The notes below the pieces were generated by a model. The model was not told where the DNA came from and did no database searches. It was given only the letters and a program-made list of their open reading frames with translations. The position numbers and the translations under genes are program-made. From Bacteriovoracaceae bacterium UBA6261 (lineage in GTDB: Bacteria > Bdellovibrionota > Bacteriovoracia > Bacteriovoracales > Bacteriovoracaceae): a DNA stretch of 64,000 nucleotides. Below are positions 1 through 8,693 of the stretch, in pieces; position 1 is the first letter of the stretch; each line of letters opens with the position of its first letter. The DNA lies in NCBI GenBank assembly GCA_002440825.1, contig DJVH01000096.1, positions 1 to 64,000 of the forward strand. Reading direction: 5' to 3'.

Positions 1-1
1 C

Positions 2-1783
2 AACGGTCACAACGGCGACAACGGATCAAACGGTGACAACGGATCAAACGGAGACAACGGATCAAACGGTGACAACGGGTCAAACGGTGACAACGGGTCA
101 AACGGTGATAATGGATCAAACGGCGACAATGGTTCTAACGGTGAAAACGGAACTAACGGCGACAATGGTGGAGACACTCCGAAACCTGAAAAGCCATCTA
201 CTCAACTTGAATACAAAGTTAAGCCACTTGGCCTTTTCTACTATGATGCCATCACTAGAATTTTCAATCTAACTCCAGATGTTGATGCTAAAGCGGTTAA
301 CACTCTTGAAGTGAACAAATTCGAAAAAGGATTCAAAGTTCAGAAGTTCTGGACTGTTCTTGGCGGGCTTGGTGCTCAAGTACAATTCTACTTCTCAAAT
401 GCAACAGGTCTTCAGAACCTTCTAGGTTTCGGAATCGGCCTTGCACCTGTGAAAAACAAAACAGCACTTTTCACATACTTCGCAAAAGATACAAAAGAAC
501 TTAACCTCATTAAACGTCACATTCCTTGGCAAGCAGAAGATCTTTACGAGTGGTCTGTTGGCGACAGTGTATTCTATGAATCTGCTGGTGGTGTAGTGTT
601 CGTAGCGGGCGCAGGCATCCCATTCCTTAAAGCGTCTACAACTGTAGCGACTCAAGGTTCATGGAGATTCTACGTTCAAAAAATCGACGATGAACGCGTT
701 TACGTAAATGCAACTCGCGCTGAAACGAAATCTGCAGCAGCTTTCGCTGGTACAGTGGCCCTTTCAGTAGGTCAAGGAGCTCTTAAAGATGTAGGTCAAG
801 GCTTCTCTTACGAAATCGATCTTTCAGATTTCGAAGCAGCTCGCGCATACGAAGATATGTTGAAAGGGAACGTTGTTCCTCTTCAAAAAATGGCAGCAGA
901 CGCTCTGAACCCATTCGTTCAGACTGTTGAAGCTAACAAAAATCTTCTTTCTGGTAAGACTAAAGCGTTCGTATTCGGTATTCCGTTCATGAACGTTTCA
1001 ACTTCGAAGTCAAACTTCTACAGCGTTTCAAACGTGAAGAACCTTAAAGAAGGTCTTGTTGTTGATAACGAATACGGAATCTACAGCAGAGAAGTTATTG
1101 GTCGTTTACTCAACAGACACAAAAACAGAATTAAGTCTTTCTACGGTGGTGTAACTAAAGTTACAGATAAAACAAACAAACTTGTTTCTGTAGATAACAA
1201 AGTTCAATTCTCTTGGTTCTTCGAAAAAGACCATGGCGATTCAAAATCTCTAAACAATGCAGTTGAAGACGCGATTCAGGATACTGGTCTTGACTACCTA
1301 GCGGTAAAAGCACCAGCTTCTCAAGACCTCGGTTACATCAACGTTAACCTAAAAGTTGAAGCTGATACGAACTTCACAAAAGCACTTGCAGGCGCTAACA
1401 AAGCAGCGATCTTTGCAAGAATGCAAAAATCTCTTGTGAACTCAATCGACAGCTACTTCAATAACGGTGACAAACACAATCTTTGTGTAACTACAGATAC
1501 TGACTGTAAAGCTCAGTACGCTGCTGAGTCTCTAAAAGCTCTTGGCAAAATTAAAGATCTTTCTGAAACTCTTGCTGCGAACTACGGCAAAGACAACAAG
1601 GCGTTCGCTCAAACTTACGCTAAGATCGGTGAACAAGCTTGGACGAACCAATTCGTATTCAAAGCAGTTCTTGATCAAATGAGATTCTGTGGAAGCAATG
1701 TTGTGTACGAAGTTTCGGGTGAAAAAATCTCGAACTACCAGTTACAAAACGTAACTTCTCTAGACACAGTAATGTGTAAATAA
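2..1783 (+). CDS. Secreted-looking protein with collagen-like Gly-X-Asn repeat, 5' end outside window
   Basis: The reading frame is open from the first bases, so the N-terminus lies before the window; 593 residues are visible. The first 57 or so residues are a regular triplet repeat, Gly-Asp-Asn/Gly-Ser-Asn, that is Gly at every third position as in bacterial collagen-like stalks, but with Asn in the Y position instead of Pro. A short Pro/Lys linker follows, then about 530 residues with no domain I recognise, containing several Cys near the C-terminus (for example LCVTTDTDC and MRFCGSN) that could form disulfides. Codon use is strongly biased to a few codons (ctt, tct, gtt, aac), as in abundant proteins. 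A strong terminator follows at once. A surface or matrix role is inferred from the repeat only. Confidence 0.8.
   Translation, partial: NGHNGDNGSNGDNGSNGDNGSNGDNGSNGDNGSNGDNGSNGDNGSNGENGTNGDNGGDTPKPEKPSTQLEYKVKPLGLFYYDAITRIFNLTPDVDAKAVNTLEVNKFEKGFKVQKFWTVLGGLGAQVQFYFSNATGLQNLLGFGIGLAPVKNKTALFTYFAKDTKELNLIKRHIPWQAEDLYEWSVGDSVFYESAGGVVFVAGAGIPFLKASTTVATQGSWRFYVQKIDDERVYVNATRAETKSAAAFAGTVALSVGQGALKDVGQGFSYEIDLSDFEAARAYEDMLKGNVVPLQKMAADALNPFVQTVEANKNLLSGKTKAFVFGIPFMNVSTSKSNFYSVSNVKNLKEGLVVDNEYGIYSREVIGRLLNRHKNRIKSFYGGVTKVTDKTNKLVSVDNKVQFSWFFEKDHGDSKSLNNAVEDAIQDTGLDYLAVKAPASQDLGYINVNLKVEADTNFTKALAGANKAAIFARMQKSLVNSIDSYFNNGDKHNLCVTTDTDCKAQYAAESLKALGKIKDLSETLAANYGKDNKAFAQTYAKIGEQAWTNQFVFKAVLDQMRFCGSNVVYEVSGEKISNYQLQNVTSLDTVMCK
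11..172 (+). repeat. Tandem 18-bp in-frame repeat (collagen-like coding repeat)
   Basis: Nine consecutive 18-base units of the form AACGGTGACAACGGATCA are present, each encoding Asn-Gly-Asp-Asn-Gly-Ser, with the last three units diverging (NGDNGS with tct, NGENGT, NGDNGG). The partial unit at bases 2-10 shows the array continues to the left of the window. Because the unit is a multiple of three, gain or loss of units would change stalk length without breaking the frame. Confidence 0.9.
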
Positions 1784-1794
1784 TTTCTAAATAA

Positions 1795-1823
1795 AGAGGG
1801 AGTCTTCGGACTCCCTTTTTTTT
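1795..1823 (+). terminator. Rho-independent terminator with UUCG tetraloop
   Basis: GGGAGTC at 1798-1804, loop TTCG, GACTCCC at 1809-1815, then eight T. It lies just after the stop of the collagen-repeat gene and separates it from the HTTM gene. Confidence 0.92.
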
Positions 1824-1841
1824 CTGATGCGGAGACATTTT

Positions 1842-3296
1842 GTGAAAACTTTATTTAAATTGGATTTGCGATCTCTGGCCCTAACTAGAATGCTTTTAGG
1901 CCTTCTCGCTTTTTGCGATATTTTCAATCGCATCGGTCAAATCAATGATTTCTATTCAGATAAAGGTATTCTTCCGAGATGGCTTTTGCATCAACAATTT
2001 CAGATCAGCTGGAGGGCAGGGCTGCTTGATTTAATCGGCGATCCTTCTTTTGTATTCATCGTTGCGCTTTTTGGTTTAATCGCTTCGTTTGCCATGATTA
2101 TTGGACTTAGAACTCGTTTGAACGTTTTCCTGACCTGGCTTGTAATAATGTCCTTTCAGGCACGCTTTCCGGAAGCGAACCACGGCGGGGACAATCTGAT
2201 GAGACTTCTTCTTTTCATGTCGATGTTTCTTCCGATGAATGCCTTTTTCTCTGTCGATCAAATGAAAAAGAAAACTGAAGTTCACAATGTGGAATACTTC
2301 AGCGTTTTCACAGTGGCTTGGTTCTGCCAGATTTTCTATATGTATTTTTTCACGTTCTATTATAAGTGGGAGCCGTCGTGGTTCCGCGATTATGATTCTG
2401 TTTATTATGCGCTTTCATTGGATATGTTTACAACATCACTAGGCAAGGCCTTGTTGAATTATCCTTTCCTGATGAAGTTCAGTTCGTTTTTTACAATGTG
2501 GCTTGAGGGGCTTGGATGTTTTCTGTTGCTCATTCCTTATCGCAGAAATTATTTTGTTTCTTTGGCGATTTTACTTTTCGTCGCTCTTCATGGAGGTATC
2601 TGGCTTACAATCGTGCTGGGAAGTTTTCCGCCAGCGTGTCTTATTCTCTGGCTGGCCCTTATTCCTTCTCCATGGTGGGATAAAGCTCAGGCGCTCATTT
2701 TGAAAATGGTTCCAAATCTTTCAACAAAAGTATTTCTTCTCAAGCTTGCAGACAAGACTTGTGTGTCAGATATTAAATTAAAGCTTTCAAGAACAACGAA
2801 AGCTTTTGGTGTGTTTTTTATTATTCTTACTTTCGCCTGGAACCTGGAAGGCGCCGCTATTCTTCCTTCCTTTGACATCAAAAGCCCGTTCAACGAAGTC
2901 GTTTTTCTACTTCAATGGAATCAGCAATGGAATATGTTTGCACCGAAACCTATGAGAAATGATGGGTGGTGGATTGTGCAAGCGAATTTAAGAGATGGAC
3001 GTCAGTGGGATATTCTCAATGATAAAGCTTACACGGAAGCTCGTCCCGAGAATCTCGCCGCTACTTATCCTTCCACTCAGTGGCGAAAGTTTATGACGAA
3101 TCTTTACTCCAACCACAATGAAACTTACTTGCTCCAGTTCGGTAAATTCCTGTGCAGAAGATGGAATACAAGTGAGCATAATGGTCAGGACGTGCTGAAC
3201 TATCAACTCATTTTCATGAGAGATTTGACTGCTCCTCAGGGACAAGCACCAAATCCAGTTCAAAAGCAAGTTATCTGGAACCACAATTGTTTCTAG
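1842..3296 (+). CDS. HTTM (vitamin K-dependent gamma-carboxylase-like) membrane protein
   Basis: A 484-residue polytopic membrane protein. The N-terminal part (LALTRMLLGL, FYSDKGILPRWLL, then repeated hydrophobic segments) matches the HTTM family, the bacterial relatives of vitamin K-dependent gamma-carboxylase; bacterial functions are unknown. The last 100 or so residues after the membrane region are hydrophilic (QQWNMFAPKPMRNDGWW is characteristic of the family) and probably periplasmic or cytosolic. A GTG start at 1842 is chosen because GGAG lies seven bases upstream; an in-frame ATG at 1827 sits right against the preceding T-tract with no ribosome binding site. It appears monocistronic. 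Confidence 0.8.
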   Translation: MKTLFKLDLRSLALTRMLLGLLAFCDIFNRIGQINDFYSDKGILPRWLLHQQFQISWRAGLLDLIGDPSFVFIVALFGLIASFAMIIGLRTRLNVFLTWLVIMSFQARFPEANHGGDNLMRLLLFMSMFLPMNAFFSVDQMKKKTEVHNVEYFSVFTVAWFCQIFYMYFFTFYYKWEPSWFRDYDSVYYALSLDMFTTSLGKALLNYPFLMKFSSFFTMWLEGLGCFLLLIPYRRNYFVSLAILLFVALHGGIWLTIVLGSFPPACLILWLALIPSPWWDKAQALILKMVPNLSTKVFLLKLADKTCVSDIKLKLSRTTKAFGVFFIILTFAWNLEGAAILPSFDIKSPFNEVVFLLQWNQQWNMFAPKPMRNDGWWIVQANLRDGRQWDILNDKAYTEARPENLAATYPSTQWRKFMTNLYSNHNETYLLQFGKFLCRRWNTSEHNGQDVLNYQLIFMRDLTAPQGQAPNPVQKQVIWNHNCF

Positions 3297-3332
3297 ATTT
3301 TATTTAATTCTTTAGAGTGAAAATTAAGCCAC

Positions 3333-3355
3333 TAACAATTGTCTATAGATTGTTA
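3333..3355. other. Inverted repeat between HTTM and MCP genes
   Basis: TAACAAT at 3333-3339 and ATTGTTA at 3349-3355 form a 7-bp inverted repeat with a 9-base spacer. There is no T-tract, so it is more likely a protein-binding site or a weak 3' hairpin of the HTTM transcript than a true terminator. Low confidence. Confidence 0.3.
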
Positions 3356-3405
3356 TTAATGGTTTTCAGTGAAACTTGTTTTTTTAAGACAGCGCCATAA
3401 TTGAC

Positions 3406-3433
3406 TAATTCAAAAAAATATCAGCTCCGATAG
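3406..3433 (+). promoter_or_regulatory. Possible sigma-28 (FliA) type promoter for the MCP gene
   Basis: TAAT at 3406-3409, 16 bases, then TCCGATAG at 3426-3433. This resembles the E. coli flagellar consensus TAAA-N15-GCCGATAA but with a one base longer spacer. The same arrangement occurs before the receiver gene at 33004. It would start transcription about 40 bases before the MCP ATG. Confidence 0.4.
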
Positions 3434-3477
3434 TGCGTTCAAATCAACAGAGACTTTAACGTCCAAGGGAGATGAAT

Positions 3478-5232
3478 ATGAACAAGTGGAGTCTGAACAC
3501 GAAGATATTTTTGATCGTGAGTATCTTTATTATTGCCTGCATTGCGATCTCTTATGTCGGTGTTACACGCATGGGCTCAATCAATGATTCTCTTAACAAT
3601 ATTGTGGAAGTCGACGGCAAACGTTTAGAAAGTGGGTTAGAACTGCGGGCCAAATTCTTAAGTCTGATGATTGATGAGAAAAATTTTATACTCGAAGAAA
3701 CAAGAGAAGGAATGGATAAAGTTGCAGAGAAATCTGTAAAAACCGATGAAGAATTGAATAAGCGCATTGATGAACTTTATCCCTTAGCAACGGAAGCAGG
3801 CAAGAAAACTCTGGATGAAATCAAAGCTACGAAACAAGAATGGTGGGTAAACTATAGGGCCATTCAAAAATTTTCAATGGCGTTGGATAATAAAAGTGCT
3901 TTTCACTTAAGTGTCACAAAAGGTCGACAACTGAGATTTAAAATGGAAGATCTCGTTACCCAAATCGTCGAAAGAAATAAAAAAAGAATGGCAGAGGCAG
4001 CTGGTGAGACAGATGTTCAATATGCCAATGCAAGAAATATCATGTTTCTCACTATTTTCCTGGCCATTCTCTTAGGAACGGCCATCGCCATTTACGTAAT
4101 GAAAAACGTAAGTAAATCTATTGATCAGGTCATTTCGCATCTGACAGATAATTCTAATCAAGTAACTTCCGCCGCTCATCAGATTGCCCAATCGTCTGAA
4201 GAACTTTCGCAAGCAGCGACCGAACAATCGGCTTCATTGGAAGAAACATCAGCTTCTATCGAAGAAATGAATTCTATGGTTCAAAAAAATGCGGACAACG
4301 CCAAGAAAACTTCCGGGATTGCGGAAAACAGCAAAAGCAATGCTGGAAAAGGAAAAGAAGTTGTGCAGGAAATGATTGCCGCCATTCATGAAATTAATAA
4401 AAGCAATGAACATATCCAGGAATCCGTTGATGAGAGCAACAAAAAGATTGCGGAAATCGTTGATGTCATCACGGAAATTGGAAATAAAACAAAAGTCATC
4501 AATGATATCGTTTTTCAGACGAAGCTCCTATCTTTCAATGCCTCAGTAGAAGCAGCAAGAGCGGGCGAGCATGGCAAAGGGTTTGCGGTTGTTGCTGAAG
4601 AAGTCGGAAATCTTGCGGCCATGTCTGGAAATGCTGCCAAAGAAATTTCAACAATGCTCGACGACAGTATTTTAAAAGTTCAAGGCATCGTTAATGAAAC
4701 AAAAACAAAAGTTGAACAACTGATCAAAGAAGGGAAAGCCAAAGTAGACAGAGGAACAAATATTGCTCAGGAGTGTGGCAATGTTCTTGATGAAATCGTC
4801 ATGAACATCGGCAATGTCAATCAGATGTCAGAAGAAATTTCAGTCGCCTGTCAGGAGCAAGCACAAGGTGTAAATGAAATCACCAAGGCCATGGCCCAAT
4901 TGGATCAGGTAACTCAAACAAACGCGGCAACTTCAGAAGAAGCTGCTCAGGCCGCTGAAGAACTTTCGGCCCAGGCAGAATCGCTGCGAACGATGGTTCA
5001 CGTTCTGGTTGAAACCATCAAAGGAGCTAATCACAGTTCGACAACGGCAGTGTCTGTCATGACCACTGCCACCAAGGCCAGCGTGCGTGCGCCACAAAAT
5101 GAAATGGCAAAAGTTCTTCCGATGAAAAAAACGCAAGCTACGTCCAAGGCGCCGTTGAAGAGTATGCCTATGAAAAAAGTCAGTGGAGATGTGATTCCTC
5201 AACATAACGATACACGTTTTGAAGAAGTCTGA
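3478..5232 (+). CDS. Methyl-accepting chemotaxis protein
   Basis: A 584-residue transmembrane chemoreceptor. TM1 is near residues 9-27, a periplasmic helical sensor of the four-helix-bundle type covers roughly 30-185, and TM2 is near 185-208. The cytoplasmic signalling domain carries the conserved hairpin tip (VFQTKLLSFNASVEAARAG and HGKGFAVVAEEVGNLA), where CheA and CheW dock. I see no convincing HAMP domain after TM2. The C-terminus has no xWxxF CheR tether. The second of two close ATGs (3478) is preferred over 3472, because AAGGGAG ends directly before 3472 and is six bases from 3478. It is followed after 8 bases by cheR. Confidence 0.9.
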   Translation: MNKWSLNTKIFLIVSIFIIACIAISYVGVTRMGSINDSLNNIVEVDGKRLESGLELRAKFLSLMIDEKNFILEETREGMDKVAEKSVKTDEELNKRIDELYPLATEAGKKTLDEIKATKQEWWVNYRAIQKFSMALDNKSAFHLSVTKGRQLRFKMEDLVTQIVERNKKRMAEAAGETDVQYANARNIMFLTIFLAILLGTAIAIYVMKNVSKSIDQVISHLTDNSNQVTSAAHQIAQSSEELSQAATEQSASLEETSASIEEMNSMVQKNADNAKKTSGIAENSKSNAGKGKEVVQEMIAAIHEINKSNEHIQESVDESNKKIAEIVDVITEIGNKTKVINDIVFQTKLLSFNASVEAARAGEHGKGFAVVAEEVGNLAAMSGNAAKEISTMLDDSILKVQGIVNETKTKVEQLIKEGKAKVDRGTNIAQECGNVLDEIVMNIGNVNQMSEEISVACQEQAQGVNEITKAMAQLDQVTQTNAATSEEAAQAAEELSAQAESLRTMVHVLVETIKGANHSSTTAVSVMTTATKASVRAPQNEMAKVLPMKKTQATSKAPLKSMPMKKVSGDVIPQHNDTRFEEV

Positions 5233-5240
5233 GAGGATTT

Positions 5241-6098
5241 ATGAATAGAGCGATTTTTGCCCAGCCGGAGCTGACCCTTTCAAAAGATGACTTCCTTTTT
5301 TTTAAGGAAGAAATTAAAAAACGCTCCGGCATTAATCTGTCTCAGTTGAAAACAAATCTCGTTCAATCCAGGCTTCGCAGCCGTGTTGTTCAGCTTGGGT
5401 TGAGCAGTTTTCAGGAATATCGACAATGCCTGCAGCGGATGCAGGCCAATGATCACGAATGGCAATTATTTATCAATCAATTAACAACAAATAAAACGGA
5501 ATGGTTCAGAGAAGAAATGCATTTTCATTTTCTGGTCAATCATTTCCTTCCCCGCTGGGAAAAATCGGGCAAGGCGCATTTGAATGTCTGGTGCGGAGCC
5601 AGCTCAACAGGTGAAGAACCTTATTCTCTGGGAATGGTACTGCAACAATATTTTCAAGCAAAGCCGTTAAGCTTCTCCATACTCGCCACTGATATCGATA
5701 CTACCGTTCTTCAGTTCGGTTCAAATGGAATTTATCCTAAAGTCGATCTGGAAAAAATTCCATCGCCCTATCATTCTTATCTGGATCGGGGAACGGCCGA
5801 TATCATTGATTGGCTACGAATCAATCATAAGGTTAAAAACAAAATCACCTTTGAGAAATTCAATCTCACTTCAGAAGAGTATCCCTGGACAGGTCAGTTT
5901 GATTTGATTTTTCTTCGCAATGTTCTTATTTATTTTGATGAACATATGGTTCGGCATGTTTCAGAGCAGTGTTTTAAGGCGGCGGCACCAGAGGCTGCGC
6001 TCTTTATCGCTCATTCAGAATCACTTCAAAATCTAAAAACGTCCTGGAGCTTCAGGGAACCATCGGTTTATAAAAAAGGTAAAGCTTTACATTGGTAA
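5241..6098 (+). CDS. cheR: Chemotaxis protein methyltransferase CheR
   Basis: A 285-residue cytosolic SAM-dependent enzyme that methylates glutamates of chemoreceptors; length equals the family norm. Family motifs are present in order: LTTNKTEWFRE, the SAM-binding stretch WCGASSTGEEPYSLGM, ILATDID, and FDLIFLRNVLIYF. AGAGGA precedes the ATG. It lies 8 bases after the MCP gene, so the two are co-transcribed; no cheA, cheB or cheW is in the window. Its last 12 bases overlap the 3' end of the convergent gene on the other strand. Confidence 0.93.
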   Translation: MNRAIFAQPELTLSKDDFLFFKEEIKKRSGINLSQLKTNLVQSRLRSRVVQLGLSSFQEYRQCLQRMQANDHEWQLFINQLTTNKTEWFREEMHFHFLVNHFLPRWEKSGKAHLNVWCGASSTGEEPYSLGMVLQQYFQAKPLSFSILATDIDTTVLQFGSNGIYPKVDLEKIPSPYHSYLDRGTADIIDWLRINHKVKNKITFEKFNLTSEEYPWTGQFDLIFLRNVLIYFDEHMVRHVSEQCFKAAAPEAALFIAHSESLQNLKTSWSFREPSVYKKGKALHW

Positions 6099-6680
6099 AG
6101 CGCCCGCCAGTTTACTTTTATTGAAAACATATTTGCCGTCGTAGTTCCCTGGCGCTGGGTTAAAAATTTTCACAGCTCCATTAGTCACCAGAACATTTTT
6201 AGCAACCAGTTGCGCTTTGGGCTCGGACGCGCGTACAGAGATGACGACACCTCTTTTTTCCAGATAGCTTTCAATTCTTTTGCGTTCTGCTTTAGTGATG
6301 AGATAACCGACGATCAAACCCGCAAGAGCTCCGGCGTTTATACCAATACAAGCTCCGGCAACGCCACTCAGGAAAGCTCCCACTTCAAGCCATGTCTGCT
6401 GACCGGGAAGTGTGATGATATTGAAAGAGGCAAGAACGCAGGCGATTGCTCCAACAAAAAGGCCTATCAAAGCTCCGGTATGAGCTCCCACCAGAACTTC
6501 TCTGTGGATGGAAAAGTCGTGAAGCTCACTGCTTTTTGCTTTGAGAATCTTAATTTCATCATCAGAAAAATTTTTGGAATGTAATTCCTGCAGGGTTTTT
6601 TTCATCTGATCATGGTCACGAAAAACACCAATGACTGCGGGCTGAAGCTTTTTAAAACGGTATTCAAGTGAATTTTCCAT
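6087..6680 (-). CDS. Glycine-zipper stress protein, YflT/GS17M-like
   Basis: A 197-residue protein. The N-terminal half has an alpha/beta module (AVIGVFRDHDQMKKTL, NFSDDEIKIL) like general stress protein 17M, followed by two Gly/Ala-rich hydrophobic segments (GALIGLFVGAIACVL and GACIGINAGALAGLIVGYL) that form glycine-zipper membrane hairpins, and a C-terminal ferredoxin-like strand ending in ISVRA. The start at 6680 is chosen for AAAGGA eight bases upstream; a longer frame to 6845 has no ribosome binding site and runs into the divergent promoter region. A paralogue lies at 40837-41397. Function unknown; inferred envelope stress role. Confidence 0.72.
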   Translation of the reverse strand: MENSLEYRFKKLQPAVIGVFRDHDQMKKTLQELHSKNFSDDEIKILKAKSSELHDFSIHREVLVGAHTGALIGLFVGAIACVLASFNIITLPGQQTWLEVGAFLSGVAGACIGINAGALAGLIVGYLITKAERKRIESYLEKRGVVISVRASEPKAQLVAKNVLVTNGAVKIFNPAPGNYDGKYVFNKSKLAGALPM

Positions 6681-6833
6681 AGCGACGTCCTTTTTACTTA
6701 TTTTTTTGTCCTGACAAAATTTTATTCTTAAAGGTTTGATCTTCAAAAAGCGAAATTTTCGAAACAGTAATTCATTTTTTCTGAATAAAGCTTGGTCTCT
6801 TCCTTGCAGTTTAAAAGACAAAAGGAGGTTGCT

Positions 6834-7901
6834 ATGGTTGCACAAGAAAATTTAATGGGGGTTTCCCAGCATTTTTTTACTCCAGATATTGTGTCGAAAA
6901 TCAGTGAAATTGTCGGACAGACAACAGATAAAACTCTCACAGGTTTAAAGTCAGTTATTCCCACATTCATTGGTGGAATTGTTGAAAAAGGATCAACTCC
7001 GGAAGGAGCAGCTTCGCTTGTTGATCTGGTTAACTCGCATAATTTTGAGAGAAATGTTTTGCCCGATGAAAATCATCTGAGTGAAGGGAACGATGTTGTC
7101 CATAATATCTTTGGAGCTGAACTTGAGCCAACGTTGTCGCAGCTCTCTGCGGAGACGAAACTGGATCGGACAAGTCTTGAAAAGATATTAGGGTTGGTGG
7201 CACCTATTTGTATGGGAATTGTCGGGGCAAAAATCAAACGGGACAGTATGAACATGAGTGGTTTAATGTCCTTTATAAAGGATCAGAAAAAAGAATTGTC
7301 AGGTTATAGTCATCAGACGTCCGAATATTACAAACTGTCTGGTCGAAGTCCACATAAAGATTATTCCAATCCTCAAGATAAACCCATCTGGCAAAGCTGG
7401 ATTTGGGCGATCGTTCTTGCCGGTGCGATGATGGCGTGGTGGAGTGCAGTTCAATATAAATCTCCGGCCACGGATAAAATACCGGTGTCGACTCAAACTT
7501 CAGCACCCATCGCTTTGCTGGGAGATTTTTTGGATAATCCAAAGGTAGAAGAATTGCCCAAAACTTTTTATTTTGACGGCATTTATTTTCTGGGAGAATC
7601 GACAAGGCTCTCGGAAGGATTCAACGAGATTAGTTATGTGGCGGGAGTTTTAAAATCGCATCCCAATGTGAAAGTCCAACTGGTGGGAATCGGTGAGAAT
7701 GTCGGAACCGACAAAGACACAGTGACTTTTGCCAATAGAAGAGCTGAGCTAGTTAAAAATGAAATGGTGGCCCGTGGGGCCAGAGCAGATCAGATTTCGA
7801 CAATGGGACTTGCTAATGCGGGACCAGCGGGATCCAAAGCAACGACTCCGGGAAATGCTCAATATCAGCGTATGGAAATTGTGGTGAAATCTGTTAAATG
7901 A
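6834..7901 (+). CDS. DUF937 domain protein with C-terminal OmpA-like domain
   Basis: A 355-residue protein. Residues 1 to about 150 match the all-helical DUF937 family (VIPTFIGGIVEKGSTPEGAA, LGLVAPICMGIVGAKI). A single membrane segment follows near 187-205 (WIWAIVLAGAMMAWW), then a periplasmic OmpA/MotB-like peptidoglycan-binding domain (residues about 240-355; FYFDGIYFLGESTRL, VQLVGIGENVG, NRRAELVKNEMVARG). The architecture suggests a cytoplasmic DUF937 bundle anchored to the cell wall. AAGGAGG five bases before the ATG fixes the start. It is divergent from the YflT-like gene, sharing about 150 bases of promoter region, and ends at a strong terminator. DUF937 has no known activity. Confidence 0.8.
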   Translation: MVAQENLMGVSQHFFTPDIVSKISEIVGQTTDKTLTGLKSVIPTFIGGIVEKGSTPEGAASLVDLVNSHNFERNVLPDENHLSEGNDVVHNIFGAELEPTLSQLSAETKLDRTSLEKILGLVAPICMGIVGAKIKRDSMNMSGLMSFIKDQKKELSGYSHQTSEYYKLSGRSPHKDYSNPQDKPIWQSWIWAIVLAGAMMAWWSAVQYKSPATDKIPVSTQTSAPIALLGDFLDNPKVEELPKTFYFDGIYFLGESTRLSEGFNEISYVAGVLKSHPNVKVQLVGIGENVGTDKDTVTFANRRAELVKNEMVARGARADQISTMGLANAGPAGSKATTPGNAQYQRMEIVVKSVK

Positions 7902-7930
7902 AAGTTGAAGTTCATTAGAGGAAAGTTGAG

Positions 7931-7959
7931 AAAGGCACTCCAAGTGGAGTGCCTTTTTT
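7931..7959 (+). terminator. Rho-independent terminator after the DUF937-OmpA gene
   Basis: AAAGGCACTCC, loop AAGT, GGAGTGCC, then six T. The final T-run touches the stop codon of the convergent CBS gene. Confidence 0.93.
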
Positions 7960-8407
7960 ATTGAAGGTGAAGCTCAGGAGATTCACCTGGTGAAGGTTTT
8001 TTGATTTGCGACAATGATTCTTCAATATTGTCAGGATGCTCTATTGATTGAGCGAGATCTCCAAGAGAAAGAATTCCCACTAATCTTTTTTGACGGTTTA
8101 AAACAGGCAAGCGCTGCACTTGATTGCGACCAAGATTGTCTGCTACTTCTTCAAGAGTCTGGTCTTCAAAACAATAAAGAACACTGTGAGTCATTATATC
8201 TCTTACGCTGGTTTGATCTGGATCTTTACCGACGGCAATCGCTCTGACGACGATATCGCGGTCTGTGAGCATTCCAACGAGGCGGTCGTTCTCCTGAATA
8301 GGGAGAATCCCAAAATCTCCTTCTCGCATCTTTTTAGCAGCATCACAGACAGTCATGTCCGGCGTGCCTAATTCTACATGGGCCGTCATGCATTCTTTTA
8401 CTTGCAT
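7958..8407 (-). CDS. Two-CBS-domain protein
   Basis: A 149-residue cytosolic protein made of one Bateman module: CBS1 about residues 8-60 (VCDAAKKMREGDFGILPI, LVGMLTDRDIVVRAI) and CBS2 about 72-125 (TLEEVADNLGRNQVQRLPV, RLVGILSLGDLA). Such proteins bind adenosine ligands and often act as stress or energy sensors. GGGAGGA six bases before ATG 8407 fixes the start; upstream in-frame codons lack a signal. It ends in the T-tract of the convergent terminator. It sits among other stress-type genes; its partner is unknown. Confidence 0.88.
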   Translation of the reverse strand: MQVKECMTAHVELGTPDMTVCDAAKKMREGDFGILPIQENDRLVGMLTDRDIVVRAIAVGKDPDQTSVRDIMTHSVLYCFEDQTLEEVADNLGRNQVQRLPVLNRQKRLVGILSLGDLAQSIEHPDNIEESLSQIKKPSPGESPELHLQ

Positions 8408-8501
8408 ATTGTCCTCCCGGTTATTTGGCGAATAGCTTTTGATAATATTTTGTGAGGTCCTTTTTATGGACACACTTGTTTTTGGTGCAACTTATAAGCC
8501 T

Positions 8502-8533
8502 AAAATAAAAGGGGAGACCTTATCAGTCTCCCC
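8502..8533 (-). terminator. Rho-independent terminator for the KGG genes
   Basis: On the minus strand GGGGAGAC, a 7-base loop, GTCTCCCC, then TTTTATTTTA. It lies 30 bases after the stop of the shorter KGG gene. Confidence 0.85.
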
Positions 8534-8562
8534 CCATTTCTATCGAGTAAAACTAAAAAATT

Positions 8563-8673
8563 TTATCTTCCGCCATGACTCGCTTTACCACCCTTGCTGG
8601 AAATTTCTCTCTGCTTAGATTCGTCCATTGCTGCAAATCCTCTTTTACTTTTTTTTGTTGATTTACCTTTCAT
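8563..8673 (-). CDS. 36-residue KGG-motif stress mini-protein
   Basis: This short gene is a shortened copy of its upstream neighbour: both contain RGFA(S/A)MDE(N/S)KQREI(A/S)SKGGK and end in SHGGR. The KGG motif is the stress-induced hydrophilic repeat seen in GsiB, YciG and con-10. The protein is small, basic and probably disordered. AAGGAG six bases before the ATG supports translation. It follows the longer KGG gene by 20 bases and is followed by a terminator, so the two form a bicistronic unit. Confidence 0.8.
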   Translation of the reverse strand: MKGKSTKKSKRGFAAMDESKQREISSKGGKASHGGR

Positions 8674-8693
8674 TTGTAATCTCCTTAGTTTGA

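Noticed and set aside
11..172. CRISPR-like repeat array
   Set aside because: The units are contiguous, without spacers, and in frame with a coding region.
33..272. 79-residue Thr/Gln-rich frame (TTDQT repeats) at the window start
   Set aside because: It is a shifted reading of the 18-base repeat. The frame that continues into the long downstream gene reads Gly-X-Asn and is the real one.
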